64,000 bases of DNA from Schumannella sp. 10F1B-5-1 (GTDB lineage Bacteria > Actinomycetota > Actinomycetes > Actinomycetales > Microbacteriaceae), in contig NZ_VHQH01000039.1 of NCBI RefSeq assembly GCF_006517535.1, forward strand, positions 124,001-188,000, in the 5' to 3' direction. The translations under genes and the position numbers were made by a program. The notes beneath the pieces are model-generated. The model ran no database searches, was not told the DNA's origin, and saw nothing but the letters and a program-made list of their open reading frames with translations. This document shows positions 1 through 10,308 of this stretch, piece by piece. Within the stretch, counting starts at the first letter, position 1. Every line of letters starts with the position of its first letter.

Positions 1-487
1 CGTGATGGATGCGGTGAGCGTCGTGCCGACGAAGGCCGACGGCAAGAAAGTCGACCCGGGCGACGGCTTCCCCGAGGTCACGCTCAAGAAGTCGGGCGAG
101 CCGACCGTGAAGCTGCCGAAGGAGGTCGTCGCCCCGGCGACGACGCAGGTCGGCCAGCTCAAGAAGGGCGACGGCGCGACCGTGGCCGACGGTGACACCG
201 TGACGGTGCAGTACTCGGGCATCGACTGGAACACGGGCGAGACCTTCGACAGCAGCTGGAGCCGCGGAACCCCGGCGAGCTTCGCCACGACCGGTGTCAT
301 CGCCGGCTTCTCGAAGGCGCTGGTCGGCCAGAAGGTCGGCTCGCAGGTGATCGCCATCATCCCGGCGGCCGAGGGCTACGGACCCTCGGGCGGCAACAGC
401 CAGGCCGGCATCGGCGCCGAGGACACGCTGATCTTCGTGGTCGACATCCTCGACACGGCTCCGGCGTCTGCCTCGACCCAGGGCTGA
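1..487 (+). CDS. FKBP-type peptidyl-prolyl cis-trans isomerase (5' partial)
   Basis: The 3' end of a gene that begins before the window; the reading frame is open from base 2 to the TGA at 485-487. The last ~100 residues form an FKBP domain: [20 protein letters not shown], then TFDSSW, then a long flap and EGYGPSGGN, ending in [11 protein letters not shown]. FKBPs catalyse cis-trans isomerisation of prolyl bonds. Actinobacterial members with a long N-terminal extension of this kind are usually exported lipoproteins, but the signal peptide is outside the window, so location is inferred. The downstream dxr starts 5 bp after the stop, so the two are probably cotranscribed. Confidence 0.9.
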   Translation, partial: VMDAVSVVPTKADGKKVDPGDGFPEVTLKKSGEPTVKLPKEVVAPATTQVGQLKKGDGATVADGDTVTVQYSGIDWNTGETFDSSWSRGTPASFATTGVIAGFSKALVGQKVGSQVIAIIPAAEGYGPSGGNSQAGIGAEDTLIFVVDILDTAPASASTQG

Positions 488-491
488 GCGG

Positions 492-1574
492 ATGCGCCGC
501 GTCCTCATCCTCGGCAGCACCGGCTCGATCGGCGAGCAGGCGCTCGACGTGATCCGGCGCAATCCGGAGCGCTTCGAGGTGGTCGGGCTCGCGGCCGGCA
601 CGAATCGCGAGAAGCTCGACGCCCAGGCGGCCGAGCATCACGTCGACGCGACCGCGCTCGGGGTCGACGAGGCCGTGCAGCTCGTGCGCGACGTCGAGGC
701 CGACGTGGTGCTCAACGGCATCACGGGATCGGTGGGCCTGGCGCCCACGCTCGCGGCGCTCGAGACCGGGGCCAGCCTCGCGCTGGCCAACAAGGAGAGC
801 CTGATCGTGGGCGGGCCGCTCGTGAAGGCGGCGGCCGCCCCCGGTCAGATCGTGCCGGTCGACTCCGAGCACTCCGCGATCGCGCAGGCGCTGCGCGCGG
901 GCGCGGCGACCGAGGTGCGTCGGCTCGTGCTGACCGCGTCGGGCGGGCCGTTCCGCGGCCGCTCGCGCGCCGAGCTCGCCGACGTCACTCCGGCGCAGGC
1001 GCTGGCGCATCCCACCTGGGACATGGGGCTCGTCGTCACGACCAACTCCTCGACGCTCGTCAACAAGGGCCTCGAGGTGATCGAGGCGCACCTGCTGTTC
1101 GACGTGCCGTATGACCGCATCGCGGTGACGGTGCACCCGCAGTCGATCGTGCACTCGATGGTCGAGTTCGTCGACGGATCGACGATCGCGCAGGCCTCGC
1201 CGCCTGACATGCGGCTGCCGATCTCGCTCGGCCTCGACTGGCCCGACCGCGTTCCCGGCGTGGGCGCGCCGCTCGACTGGACCACCGCATCCGCGTGGAC
1301 CTTCGAGCCGCTCGACGACGAGGCCTTCCCGGCGGTCGCGCTCGCGAAGCGCGTCGGCACGGCCGGCAGCACCTACCCGGCCGTGTTCAACGCCGCGAAC
1401 GAGCAGGCCGTGCACGCCTTCCACGCGGGACGCATCGGCTATCTCGACATCCTCGACATCGTGGATGCGGTGGTCGACCGGCACGAGCCGGCGGCCTCGC
1501 TCGACCTCGACGCCGTGCTCGACGCGGAGCGGTCCGCGCGCGAGCGGGCCGATGCGCTCATCGCCCGCGCATAG
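492..1574 (+). CDS. dxr: 1-deoxy-D-xylulose 5-phosphate reductoisomerase
   Basis: Second enzyme of the MEP isoprenoid pathway; it rearranges and reduces DXP to 2-C-methyl-D-erythritol 4-phosphate with NADPH and a divalent metal. The 360-residue product opens with the nucleotide-binding motif [15 protein letters not shown], followed by [10 protein letters not shown], the metal/substrate motif [11 protein letters not shown] and the active-site segment [15 protein letters not shown], all in the expected order. It is slightly shorter than the ~390-residue enterobacterial enzymes, as is common in actinobacteria. The ATG at 492 lies just after the FKBP stop, which suggests translational coupling. 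The MEP gene ispG lies two genes downstream. Confidence 0.97.
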   Translation: MRRVLILGSTGSIGEQALDVIRRNPERFEVVGLAAGTNREKLDAQAAEHHVDATALGVDEAVQLVRDVEADVVLNGITGSVGLAPTLAALETGASLALANKESLIVGGPLVKAAAAPGQIVPVDSEHSAIAQALRAGAATEVRRLVLTASGGPFRGRSRAELADVTPAQALAHPTWDMGLVVTTNSSTLVNKGLEVIEAHLLFDVPYDRIAVTVHPQSIVHSMVEFVDGSTIAQASPPDMRLPISLGLDWPDRVPGVGAPLDWTTASAWTFEPLDDEAFPAVALAKRVGTAGSTYPAVFNAANEQAVHAFHAGRIGYLDILDIVDAVVDRHEPAASLDLDAVLDAERSARERADALIARA

Positions 1575-1602
1575 CGCGCACCCCAGGAGAAGGGGGCGCG
1601 CT
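1573..1602 (+). terminator. Hairpin after dxr
   Basis: AGCGCGC, one bulged A, then CCCC (1573-1584) pairs with GGGG plus GCGCGCT (1592-1602) across a 7-nt loop. It overlaps the dxr stop codon and precedes the next promoter, consistent with a terminator or attenuator. There is no T-tract, which is usual in high-GC actinobacteria. Confidence 0.55.
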
Positions 1603-1631
1603 CACAGCCGGGCGCGCGTAGCCTTCCCGTC

Positions 1632-3083
1632 GTGGAGTCGGTTCTGCTGTTCATCGTCGGCGTGCTCATCGTGCTCGTGGGCGTCGCCCTCTCGATCGGA
1701 CTCCACGAGTTCGGCCACCTGATCCCCGCCAAGCTCTTCGGCGTCAAGGTCGGCCAGTGGATGATCGGCTTCGGCCCGACGCTCTTCTCGCGCAAGGTGG
1801 GCGAGACCGAGTACGGCGTGAAGGCGATCCCGCTCGGCGGCTACATCTCGATGGCGGGCATGTACCCGCCCGAGAAACCGAAGAAGCGCCGCTGGGGGCG
1901 CCGCGACAGCGAGTCGCACGCGCTCGACGCCGAGCTCGCGGCCGAGGCGCTGCTGGCGCCGGGTGCTGTCGAGGACGCGGAGGCGAACCCGCGTCAGGAG
2001 CGCATCCAGCCGACCAGTCGCAACGCGACCACCGGCTTCTTCAACACCCTCGTGCAGGAGGGCGAGCAGGCTCCCGAGACCATGAGCCCCGAGGACGCCG
2101 ACCGCGTCTTCTACAAGCTGTCGCCCTGGAAGCGCATCATCGTGATGCTCGGCGGCCCGGTCATGAACCTGCTGATCGGCATCGCCTGCGCCGCGATCGT
2201 GCTCTGCGGCTTCGGCATCAGCGTGCCGAGCACGACGATCGCCGCGATCAGCGAGTGCGTCGTGCCGAGCACGGCCGACGACCAGACCAGCTGCGACGGC
2301 AAGGACCCGTCGCCGGCCGCCGCCGCGGGCGTGCAGCCCGGCGACACGCTCATCAGCATCGACGGTCAGGCGGTCTCGTCGTGGGACGCGTCGACCGCGA
2401 TCATCCGCGACGCGACGGGCGAGACGCTCTCGGTCGTGGTCGAGCGCGACGGCGCCCGCAAGACCCTCGAGATCACCCCGATCGCGAACGAGGTCGGCGT
2501 CTACGACGCGAACGGCCAGGCCGTGAAGAACGCCGACGGCGAGTACGAGACCCAGACCGTCGGCTTCATCGGCATCACGCCGCAGTACACGACCCAGCAG
2601 CAGCCGGTCACGAGCGTCGTGCCCTACGTGTGGAGCAACGTGACGGCGGTCGGCAACGTCATCCTGCACTTCCCGCAGCGCATCGTCGACGTCGTGCACG
2701 CGGCGTTCGGCGGGGGAGAGCGCGACGCGAACGGCCCGATCAGCCTCGTCGGCGTGGGTCGCATCGCGGGCGAGGTGGCCGCGACCGACCGGGCGCCGGT
2801 CGCCGACCGGGCCGCGAGCCTGATCAGCATCGTCGGCGGCGTCAACATCGCCCTCTTCGTCTTCAACCTGATCCCGCTGCTGCCGCTCGACGGCGGCCAC
2901 GTGCTCGGTGCGATCTGGGAGGCGATCCGCCGCGGCGTCGCGAAGCTGCTCAAGCGGCCCGACCCCGGTCCCTTCGACCTCTCGCGCATGGTGCCGCTGA
3001 CGATGGCGATCGTGGTCGTGCTCGGCGCGACCAGCGCGCTGCTGATCTACGCCGACATCGTCAACCCGGTCAAGCTGTTCTGA
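1632..3083 (+). CDS. M50 family site-2 zinc metalloprotease (RseP/Rip1-like)
   Basis: Membrane-embedded zinc protease of the site-2 protease family, which cuts transmembrane substrates such as anti-sigma factors. The first helix carries the HEFGH zinc motif (residues 25-29); a PDZ domain lies around residues 215-290 (AAAGVQPGDTLISIDGQAV); the conserved NLIPLLPLDGGHV segment near the C-terminus supplies the third zinc ligand. A hydrophilic insert of ~90 residues follows the first helix. The GTG start follows a TAGCCT -10 box (1619-1624) by 7 nt, so the mRNA is probably leaderless. The position between dxr and ispG is typical of actinobacteria. The substrate cannot be told from sequence. Confidence 0.93.
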   Translation: MESVLLFIVGVLIVLVGVALSIGLHEFGHLIPAKLFGVKVGQWMIGFGPTLFSRKVGETEYGVKAIPLGGYISMAGMYPPEKPKKRRWGRRDSESHALDAELAAEALLAPGAVEDAEANPRQERIQPTSRNATTGFFNTLVQEGEQAPETMSPEDADRVFYKLSPWKRIIVMLGGPVMNLLIGIACAAIVLCGFGISVPSTTIAAISECVVPSTADDQTSCDGKDPSPAAAAGVQPGDTLISIDGQAVSSWDASTAIIRDATGETLSVVVERDGARKTLEITPIANEVGVYDANGQAVKNADGEYETQTVGFIGITPQYTTQQQPVTSVVPYVWSNVTAVGNVILHFPQRIVDVVHAAFGGGERDANGPISLVGVGRIAGEVAATDRAPVADRAASLISIVGGVNIALFVFNLIPLLPLDGGHVLGAIWEAIRRGVAKLLKRPDPGPFDLSRMVPLTMAIVVVLGATSALLIYADIVNPVKLF

Positions 3084-3140
3084 TGCTGGGTGAGGCCCGC
3101 CTTCCAGGCGGCTGCAACCTGCCGCGCGTACCCTGAGTCC

Positions 3141-4295
3141 ATGCCCGCTCTGAACATCGGGATGCCGAAACCGGCTCCCGAGGTGCTCGCCCCCCGCCGC
3201 AAGTCCCGCCAGATCAAGGTCGGCAAGGTGCTGGTCGGCGGCGACGCCCCCGTCAGCGTCCAGTCGATGACCACGACGCCGACCACGAACATCAACGCGA
3301 CGCTGCAGCAGATCGCCGAGCTCACCGCGTCCGGCTGCGACATCGTGCGCGTAGCCTGCCCCAGCCAGGACGACGCGGATGTGCTGCCCATCATCGCGAA
3401 GAAGAGCCAGATCCCGGTCATCGCCGACATCCACTTCCAGCCGAAGTACGTCTTCCAGGCGATCGACGCCGGCTGCGCCGCGGTGCGCGTGAACCCGGGC
3501 AACATCCGCAAGTTCGACGACCAGGTCGGTGCCATCGCCAAGGCCGCGAAGGATGCCGGCGTCAGCCTGCGCATCGGCGTCAACGCCGGCTCGCTCGACA
3601 AGCGCCTGCTCGAGAAGTACGGCAAGGCGACGCCCGAGGCGCTCGTCGAGAGCGCGGTCTGGGAGGCGAGCCTGTTCGAGGAGCACGACTTCCACGACTT
3701 CAAGATCTCGGTCAAGCACAACGACCCGATCGTCATGGTCAAGGCCTACCGCCAGCTCGCGGAGCGGGGCGACTGGCCGCTGCACCTCGGCGTGACGGAG
3801 GCCGGCCCCGCGTTCCAGGGCACGATCAAGAGCGCGACCGCCTTCGGCATCCTGCTCAGCGAGGGCATCGGCGACACGATCCGCGTCTCGCTCTCGGCGC
3901 CGCCCGCCGAGGAGGTCAAGGTCGGCCTGCAGATCCTGCAGTCGCTCAACCTGCGCGAGCGCAAGCTCGAGATCGTCTCCTGCCCCTCGTGTGGTCGCGC
4001 CCAGGTCGACGTCTACAGCCTCGCCGACAACGTGACCGAGGGGCTGAAGCACGTGACCGTGCCGCTGCGCGTCGCCGTCATGGGCTGCGTCGTGAACGGG
4101 CCCGGCGAGGCCCGCGAGGCCGACCTCGGCGTCGCGTCAGGCAACGGCAAGGGCCAGATCTTCGTCAAGGGCGAGGTGATCAAGACCGTGCCCGAGTCGG
4201 AGATCGTCGAGACGCTGATCTCCGAGGCGCAGCGCATCGCCGACGAGATGGGTCCGGATGCCGCGGTCGGCTCGCCCGAGGTCGTCACCGCCTGA
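3141..4295 (+). CDS. ispG: 4-hydroxy-3-methylbut-2-enyl diphosphate synthase (flavodoxin)
   Basis: Penultimate MEP-pathway enzyme, a [4Fe-4S] protein that converts ME-cPP to HMBPP. The 384-residue product has the TIM-barrel N-terminus ([29 protein letters not shown]) and the C-terminal cluster cysteines in [11 protein letters not shown] and [10 protein letters not shown]. The frame is open from a GTG at 3090, but I chose ATG 3141: a TACCCT -10 box (3129-3134) ends 6 nt before it, and the upstream codons have no family similarity. It makes isoprenoid precursors together with dxr upstream. Confidence 0.97.
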   Translation: MPALNIGMPKPAPEVLAPRRKSRQIKVGKVLVGGDAPVSVQSMTTTPTTNINATLQQIAELTASGCDIVRVACPSQDDADVLPIIAKKSQIPVIADIHFQPKYVFQAIDAGCAAVRVNPGNIRKFDDQVGAIAKAAKDAGVSLRIGVNAGSLDKRLLEKYGKATPEALVESAVWEASLFEEHDFHDFKISVKHNDPIVMVKAYRQLAERGDWPLHLGVTEAGPAFQGTIKSATAFGILLSEGIGDTIRVSLSAPPAEEVKVGLQILQSLNLRERKLEIVSCPSCGRAQVDVYSLADNVTEGLKHVTVPLRVAVMGCVVNGPGEAREADLGVASGNGKGQIFVKGEVIKTVPESEIVETLISEAQRIADEMGPDAAVGSPEVVTA

Positions 4296-4360
4296 GTCCG
4301 GTCGGCCGGCGCGCGATCGGCCGCCGGCCATGGGCAGGCGTCCCCATCGCATCCCCAGCA

Positions 4361-4402
4361 CAGTCCCCGCAGAATTCGAGAGAACGTCTGGTCGCCTAGG
4401 GT
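4361..4402 (+). promoter_or_regulatory. Promoter of the moxR/VWA operon with CAGTCCCC element
   Basis: A TAGGGT -10 box lies at 4397-4402, with CAGTCCCC (4361-4368) about 30 bp upstream. A ~30-nt leader follows with GGAGGAAG (about 4428-4435) before GTG 4440. The upstream element resembles those seen before several DUF2510 genes and the SNF2 helicase. Confidence 0.5.
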
Positions 4403-4439
4403 TGGCTGGACACCCACCGACCCGCCCGGAGGAAGATCC

Positions 4440-5705
<1,266 letters not shown>

Positions 5706-5712
5706 CCCCCGC

Positions 5713-6600
5713 ATGGCCTCCCTCCTCCCGCGCGTCAAGTCCCGGTTGTTCATCCACGCCAACCGGCGCTCGACCAACCTGCTCGACGGCGCCTACGCCT
5801 CGGTGCAGGTCGGCCGCAGCCTCGACTTCGACGACCTGCGCCACTACGTGCCGGGCGATCAGGTCGAGGACATCGACTGGAAGGCGACCGCCCGCACGGG
5901 TCAGCCGCTGGTCAAGCGCTATCTGCAGACCCGTCGGCAGGACGTGCTGTTCGTGGTCGACACGGGGCGCGGTATGGCGGCGACCGCGGAAGGCGGCGAG
6001 TCCAAGCGCGACCTCGCGATCGACGTCGTGGGCGTGCTCGGGTTCCTCTCGCTGCGTCACGGCGACTCGGTCGGCATGATCACGCACGCCGACGGTCGCG
6101 TGCGCATCCGCCCGCCGAAGTCGACCGAGGGCTACCTCGAGGCGATGCTGCGCGGCATCCGCGACGAGACGACGCTCGACGGTGAGCAGAGCGACATCAC
6201 CGACCTGCTGGGGCATGTCTCGCGCGTGCTCCGCAACCGCGGCATCCTCGTCGTGGTCGCCGACGACCTCATGCCGCCCGACGACCTCGACGAGACGCTG
6301 AAGGCGCTCGGCGGCCGTCACGAGCTGCTCTGGGTCACGGTCGCCGACCTCGACCTGATCTCGGGCGACGGCTCGCGGCGTCAGATCGTGGGCGTCGAAG
6401 ACGATCAGCTGATCCCGACGATCTTCCGCTCCGACCGCAAGCTGCGCCGGCTCTACGCCGAGGCGGCGACCTGGCGTGTCGAGTCGCAGGAGACCTTCTT
6501 CACCCGGCTGGCCGTCTCGCACGCCCGCGTCGGCAGCATCGAGTCGGTCGTGCCGACGCTGCTCAACATGCTGAGGAGGCGCGCCCGTGCCGGCATCTGA
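5713..6600 (+). CDS. DUF58 domain-containing protein
   Basis: A 295-residue protein with the DUF58 signature: RRSTNLLDGAYASVQ, then DFDDLRHYVPGDQVEDIDWK, continuing into a VWA-like fold (DVLFVVDTGRGM). No membrane segment is evident. DUF58 proteins are the standard partner of MoxR ATPases in bat-like operons, although their biochemical role is not settled. The start is 7 bp after the moxR stop, so the gene is cotranscribed. Confidence 0.9.
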   Translation: MASLLPRVKSRLFIHANRRSTNLLDGAYASVQVGRSLDFDDLRHYVPGDQVEDIDWKATARTGQPLVKRYLQTRRQDVLFVVDTGRGMAATAEGGESKRDLAIDVVGVLGFLSLRHGDSVGMITHADGRVRIRPPKSTEGYLEAMLRGIRDETTLDGEQSDITDLLGHVSRVLRNRGILVVVADDLMPPDDLDETLKALGGRHELLWVTVADLDLISGDGSRRQIVGVEDDQLIPTIFRSDRKLRRLYAEAATWRVESQETFFTRLAVSHARVGSIESVVPTLLNMLRRRARAGI

Positions 6601-6641
6601 GCGACGCGCCTTCGCGTCTCCGCCCGCGGGGGTGAGGCGTC

Positions 6642-7121
6642 GTGGGTGACATCGACGACTACTTCCCGCCGCAGGTCTACGAGTGGGCCTGGTGGCTCGT
6701 GCTGCCGATCTTCCTGCTGCTGCTCGTGGCCTGGATCATCCTGTCGCGCATCATCGCCCGTCGCGCGGCGCGCCCCGTCGAGGCGCCGCCCGCACCGGTC
6801 GTGAAGCGCTACGTGCCCCCGCCGGACGCCGGCGCCAAGGCCTTCGCCCGCATCGACCGCGTGCGCCGTCGGTTCGCGGAGGGCGAGATCGACACCCGGG
6901 ATGCGCACATCGAGCTCAGCGAGATCGTGCGCGAGTTCGGCTACCAGCGCACCGGCATCGACGCGCGCAGCATGACGCTCGAGGAGCTGCGCGAGAGCCG
7001 GCTGGTGCCGATCGCCGACGCCGTGTCGGGCTGGTACCCGATCGCCTTCGCCCCCGATCCCGACGAGGGCATCGACCGGGCCCTCGACACCGCGAGAGGA
7101 ACGGTGCAGGCATGGAGCTAG
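6642..7121 (+). CDS. Single-pass membrane protein of the bat-like operon (DUF4381-like)
   Basis: A 159-residue protein with one strong N-terminal transmembrane helix (about residues 15-37, WAWWLVLPIFLLLLVAW) and a cytoplasmic tail rich in charged residues. Its size, topology and position between DUF58 and the first VWA gene match the DUF4381-type component of MoxR/bat operons; the family assignment rests mainly on context. GTG 6642 is preceded by GGGGGTGAGG. The 3' end overlaps the next gene by 10 bp. Confidence 0.7.
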   Translation: MGDIDDYFPPQVYEWAWWLVLPIFLLLLVAWIILSRIIARRAARPVEAPPAPVVKRYVPPPDAGAKAFARIDRVRRRFAEGEIDTRDAHIELSEIVREFGYQRTGIDARSMTLEELRESRLVPIADAVSGWYPIAFAPDPDEGIDRALDTARGTVQAWS

Positions 7122-8128
7122 TGTTCGGCTGGATGCCGTTCGCGCTGCTCGGCGCAGTGCTCGTCGGCTTCGCGATCTACCTGATCGTCTCGCGCGGTCG
7201 ACGTCGCCGCGGCGACACGACGGTGCTGCCGGCGGCGCACGTGGAGCGGCTGTTCGCGCTGCCCGAGTACCGCCGGGCCTACCGGCGCGGCCGGGTGCTG
7301 TTCTCGGCCCTGCTTGCGGTCACGCTCTTCGCGCTCGGCGGTCTCGCGATCGTCGCGGGGCGTCCCGTGACGACATCGGTCGTGAAGACCGAGACCGCGA
7401 ACCGCGACATCGTGCTCTGCCTCGACGTGTCGGGCTCGATGCTCGGCGACGACGCCGAGGTGCTCGAGCAGTTCCGCACGATCGCGAAGGGCTTCAACGG
7501 CGAGCGCATCTCGCTGGTGATCTGGAACGCCTCGGCCGTGCAGGTGTTCCCGCTGACCGACGACTACAGCTACGTCGACGAGCAGCTCGAGACGGTGGCG
7601 GATGCGGCGGCCGAGGCGGATCGCACCGGCCAGTACCCCGACACCAACCAGGGCTACTTCGACCTGCTGAGCGGCACGCTGCTCGGCAGCGGGTCGTCGC
7701 TCATCGGCGACGGACTGGCGAGCTGCGTGCTGCGCTTCGACAACGAGGACAAGCAGCGCTCGCGCACGGTGCTCCTGGCGACCGACAACGAGCTCTACGG
7801 CGAGCCGCTCGTCTCCCTCGACGAGGCGTCGAAGTTCGCGCAGGAGCGCAAGGTGCGCGTCTATGCCCTGACGCCGTCGTTCCTCGGCATCTCGACGCCC
7901 GAGAAGCAGGAGCTCGAGCAGGAGGCGGAGGCGACCGGCGGCAAGCTGTTCGGGCTCGACGACGCCACGGCCGCCGACGAGATCGTCAAGCGCGTGCTCG
8001 CCGACCAGGCGTCGAAGCTCGAGGGCACGCCGCGTCTCGTGATCAACGACGAGCCGGGCGTGGCGCTCGTGCTGGGCATCCTGGCGGTCTGGCTGATCGC
8101 CTTCATCGGCTGGAGGATGCGCACATGA
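7112..8128 (+). CDS. VWA domain membrane protein (BatA-like)
   Basis: A 338-residue protein with two N-terminal membrane helices (from residue ~4 and from ~65), a von Willebrand A domain with an intact MIDAS motif (DVSGS in CLDVSGSMLGDDAEV), and a C-terminal helix (VALVLGILAVWLIAFIGW). This architecture matches BatA-type proteins, in which the VWA domain faces the cell exterior. ATG 7112 was chosen because it overlaps the previous gene by 10 bp and begins the first helix. It ends in an ATGA overlap with the next VWA gene. Confidence 0.9.
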   Translation: MELVFGWMPFALLGAVLVGFAIYLIVSRGRRRRGDTTVLPAAHVERLFALPEYRRAYRRGRVLFSALLAVTLFALGGLAIVAGRPVTTSVVKTETANRDIVLCLDVSGSMLGDDAEVLEQFRTIAKGFNGERISLVIWNASAVQVFPLTDDYSYVDEQLETVADAAAEADRTGQYPDTNQGYFDLLSGTLLGSGSSLIGDGLASCVLRFDNEDKQRSRTVLLATDNELYGEPLVSLDEASKFAQERKVRVYALTPSFLGISTPEKQELEQEAEATGGKLFGLDDATAADEIVKRVLADQASKLEGTPRLVINDEPGVALVLGILAVWLIAFIGWRMRT

Positions 8129-9201
8129 CCTTCGACCCGGTCCTCCCGGTCGGCTGGATCATCGTCCTGCTTCTCCCGCCGACGGCCTTCATCGTGTGGC
8201 AGATCGTGCGTGCCGGCGGGTCGCGCGCGCGCATCTCGCCGATCCGCCGTCTCGTCGCCGTCGCCCTGCTGGGGCTCTCGGCGGCCGGTCCGGCGATCCC
8301 CGGCGGCACGACCACCGAGATCCGGTCCGATGTCGACGTCTTCATCGTGATGGACACGACGACGAGCTCGAACGCCGAGGACTACGGCGACGGGCGCACG
8401 CGCCTCGACCTCATGAAGGACGACGTGCGGGCGATCACCGAGCAGTACGGCGGCGCCCGGTACAGCCTGATCACCTTCGACAGCGCCGCGCAGGTGCGGG
8501 TGCCGCTGATCGCGGATCCGGATGCGCTGCTCTCGCTCGTGCAGACGCTGCAGGTCGAGATCACCGACTACTCGAACGGCTCCACGCCGTACCAGGCGAA
8601 CGACCTGCTCGCCGACCGCCTCGCGGCGTCGAAGAAGGACCACCCGTCCCGCGTGCGCGTCGTCTTCTACCTCGGCGACGGCGAGCAGACCGCGACGGTC
8701 GACGGCACCCAGACCTTCGAGGCCTCGAAGGGCCAGTTCGACGCCGGATCGGTGCTCGGCTACGGCACCGCGCAGGGCGGCCCGATGCGGGAGAACAGCC
8801 CGGAGGTCTTCGTCGACGACCAGTACGACGAGGTCTACGGCGACGGCGATCCCTCGGCGTCGCCGTCGGCTCCCTCGGCGAGCCCGACCGAGCCGCCCTA
8901 CCTCGTCGACCCCGCGACCGGGCAGCCGGCGATCTCGACGATCGACGAGCGCAACCTGAAGCAGATCGCCTCCGATCTCGGCGTGGGCTATCAGCACCGC
9001 GTGCCCAACACGCAGCCCACGCTGCCCGACGTGGGCGATCGCATCGGCGAGAAGGTCGAGGTCAAGAAGCTGACCATCGTCGAGCGTCTCTACTGGATCC
9101 CCGCGATCGCCGCGTTCCTGCTGATCGCGTGGGAGCTGTTCATCGGCTGGCGTCAGCTGGCCGAGCTGCGCACCGCCAAGCCGAAGAAGGTGAGCTCATG
9201 A
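8125..9201 (+). CDS. VWA domain membrane protein (BatB-like)
   Basis: Second VWA protein of the operon, 358 residues, with the same helix-helix-VWA-helix plan as its neighbour. The MIDAS position reads DTTTSS instead of DxSxS, so the first serine is a threonine; DxTxS may still bind metal. A Ser/Pro-rich stretch (ASPSAPSASPTEPP) interrupts the domain near residue 250. It starts in an ATGA overlap with the upstream gene and ends in another with the next, which indicates tight translational coupling. BatA/BatB-type pairs probably form heteromers, which is inference here. Confidence 0.88.
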   Translation: MTFDPVLPVGWIIVLLLPPTAFIVWQIVRAGGSRARISPIRRLVAVALLGLSAAGPAIPGGTTTEIRSDVDVFIVMDTTTSSNAEDYGDGRTRLDLMKDDVRAITEQYGGARYSLITFDSAAQVRVPLIADPDALLSLVQTLQVEITDYSNGSTPYQANDLLADRLAASKKDHPSRVRVVFYLGDGEQTATVDGTQTFEASKGQFDAGSVLGYGTAQGGPMRENSPEVFVDDQYDEVYGDGDPSASPSAPSASPTEPPYLVDPATGQPAISTIDERNLKQIASDLGVGYQHRVPNTQPTLPDVGDRIGEKVEVKKLTIVERLYWIPAIAAFLLIAWELFIGWRQLAELRTAKPKKVSS

Positions 9202-10229
9202 GCACCAGCGCGTCCGGGAGCACCCTCGAGAAGGACCCGAACGGCGAGCCCCCCGTCGCGGAGGTCGTCGACGAGAAGACCGAGACCGGCACGCCCTGGG
9301 CGCGCCTCGTCGCCCCCTCGGTGGAGGCGGGCCGGCTGCGGCGCCGCATGCTCGGCGTCTCGCTGCTCATCGTCATCCCGCTCGGCCTCTTCGCGATCGG
9401 CAGCTTCGTCAACGCCGTCATCGCGCAGGGCGCCAAGAACTCCTATGACCAGGGCGACTACCTGGGCTCGGTGGGCTGGGCGCGCTGGGGCGTGAGCCTC
9501 AACCCGATCGACCCCTACCTGCCGCACTACAACCTCGGCACGGCCTACGGCGCGGCGGATCTGCTGACCGAGTCGGAGAAGGAGCTGACGCTCGCCGTGC
9601 AGAACGCCGGCAGCATCCAGCAGCTCTGCCCGGCGCGCGCGAACCTGGCGCTCACCGAGGAGAAGATCGGCGACCGCGCGATGGCCGACGGCCGCCCGGC
9701 GGATGCCGCCACGGCCTATGCGACCGCACAGGAGCTGTGGGCGCAGTCGCAGGGCGACAAGTGCTTCGACGACCAGGAGTTCTCGGACAAGCAGGAGTCG
9801 TCGACCGACCGCCTCGACGAGAAGCAGCAGGAGGCCCAGCAGCAGTCGGGCCAGGATCCGCAGCAGGGCCAGGGCGGCCAGAGCGGCCAGCCCAGCGGCG
9901 GCGCGAGCGGACAGCCGTCGGGTCAGCCGAGCGGCGGCGCGAGCGGTCAGCCATCGGGTCAGCCCAGCGGCGGCGCGAGCGGTCAGCCGTCGGGTCAGCC
10001 CAGCGGGGGAGCGAGCAGACAGCCCTCGGGTCAGCCGAGCGACGGGACCAGCGGGCAGCCCTCCGACGGCTCCGGCTCGAACGACGGCACGGACGACGGC
10101 GACCAGAGCGAGACCCTCGGCGACAAGCTCGGGCAGCTCAAGGGACGCGACGAGCAGGCCGGGCGCAACCGCGACCAGCGCGGCGAGGAGAGCGGCTCGT
10201 CGAACCAGAGGCCCGCGAAGCCCTGGTGA
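9198..10229 (+). CDS. TPR-like membrane protein with Gly-Gln-Pro-Ser repeats (BatC-like)
   Basis: Last gene of the MoxR operon, 343 residues. It has a cytoplasmic N-terminus, one membrane helix (about residues 52-75), a short helical-repeat region with two cysteines and TPR-like spacing ([20 protein letters not shown]), and a disordered C-terminal third built from four 12-residue repeats of the [12 protein letters not shown] type, then acidic and basic tracts. TPR proteins of this kind close bat operons. The disordered repeats are likely extracellular, by topology. ATG 9198 overlaps the preceding stop (ATGA). Confidence 0.8.
   Translation: MSTSASGSTLEKDPNGEPPVAEVVDEKTETGTPWARLVAPSVEAGRLRRRMLGVSLLIVIPLGLFAIGSFVNAVIAQGAKNSYDQGDYLGSVGWARWGVSLNPIDPYLPHYNLGTAYGAADLLTESEKELTLAVQNAGSIQQLCPARANLALTEEKIGDRAMADGRPADAATAYATAQELWAQSQGDKCFDDQEFSDKQESSTDRLDEKQQEAQQQSGQDPQQGQGGQSGQPSGGASGQPSGQPSGGASGQPSGQPSGGASGQPSGQPSGGASRQPSGQPSDGTSGQPSDGSGSNDGTDDGDQSETLGDKLGQLKGRDEQAGRNRDQRGEESGSSNQRPAKPW
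9909..10052 (+). repeat. Four 36-bp in-frame tandem repeats
   Basis: Units at 9909-9944, 9945-9980, 9981-10016 and 10017-10052 encode [12 protein letters not shown], with the last diverged to [12 protein letters not shown]. The units are nearly identical in DNA, so copy number could vary between strains. Confidence 0.85.
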
Positions 10230-10308
10230 TCCGGCGCGCGAGCGCGGCGCATCCACCTCGCTCGCGGAGCGGGCGGCGGGTGCCGTCGCGCTCGGTACGC
10301 TGGAGCAC

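Noticed and set aside
1602-4052. An 816-codon minus-strand frame over the M50 protease gene and ispG
   Set aside because: It is antisense to two conserved genes, has Arg/Asp/Leu-biased shadow composition and no promoter or ribosome binding site.
9909-10052. Tandem 36-bp repeats considered as a CRISPR array
   Set aside because: The units are contiguous without spacers, in frame and encode a Gly/Gln/Pro/Ser tail.
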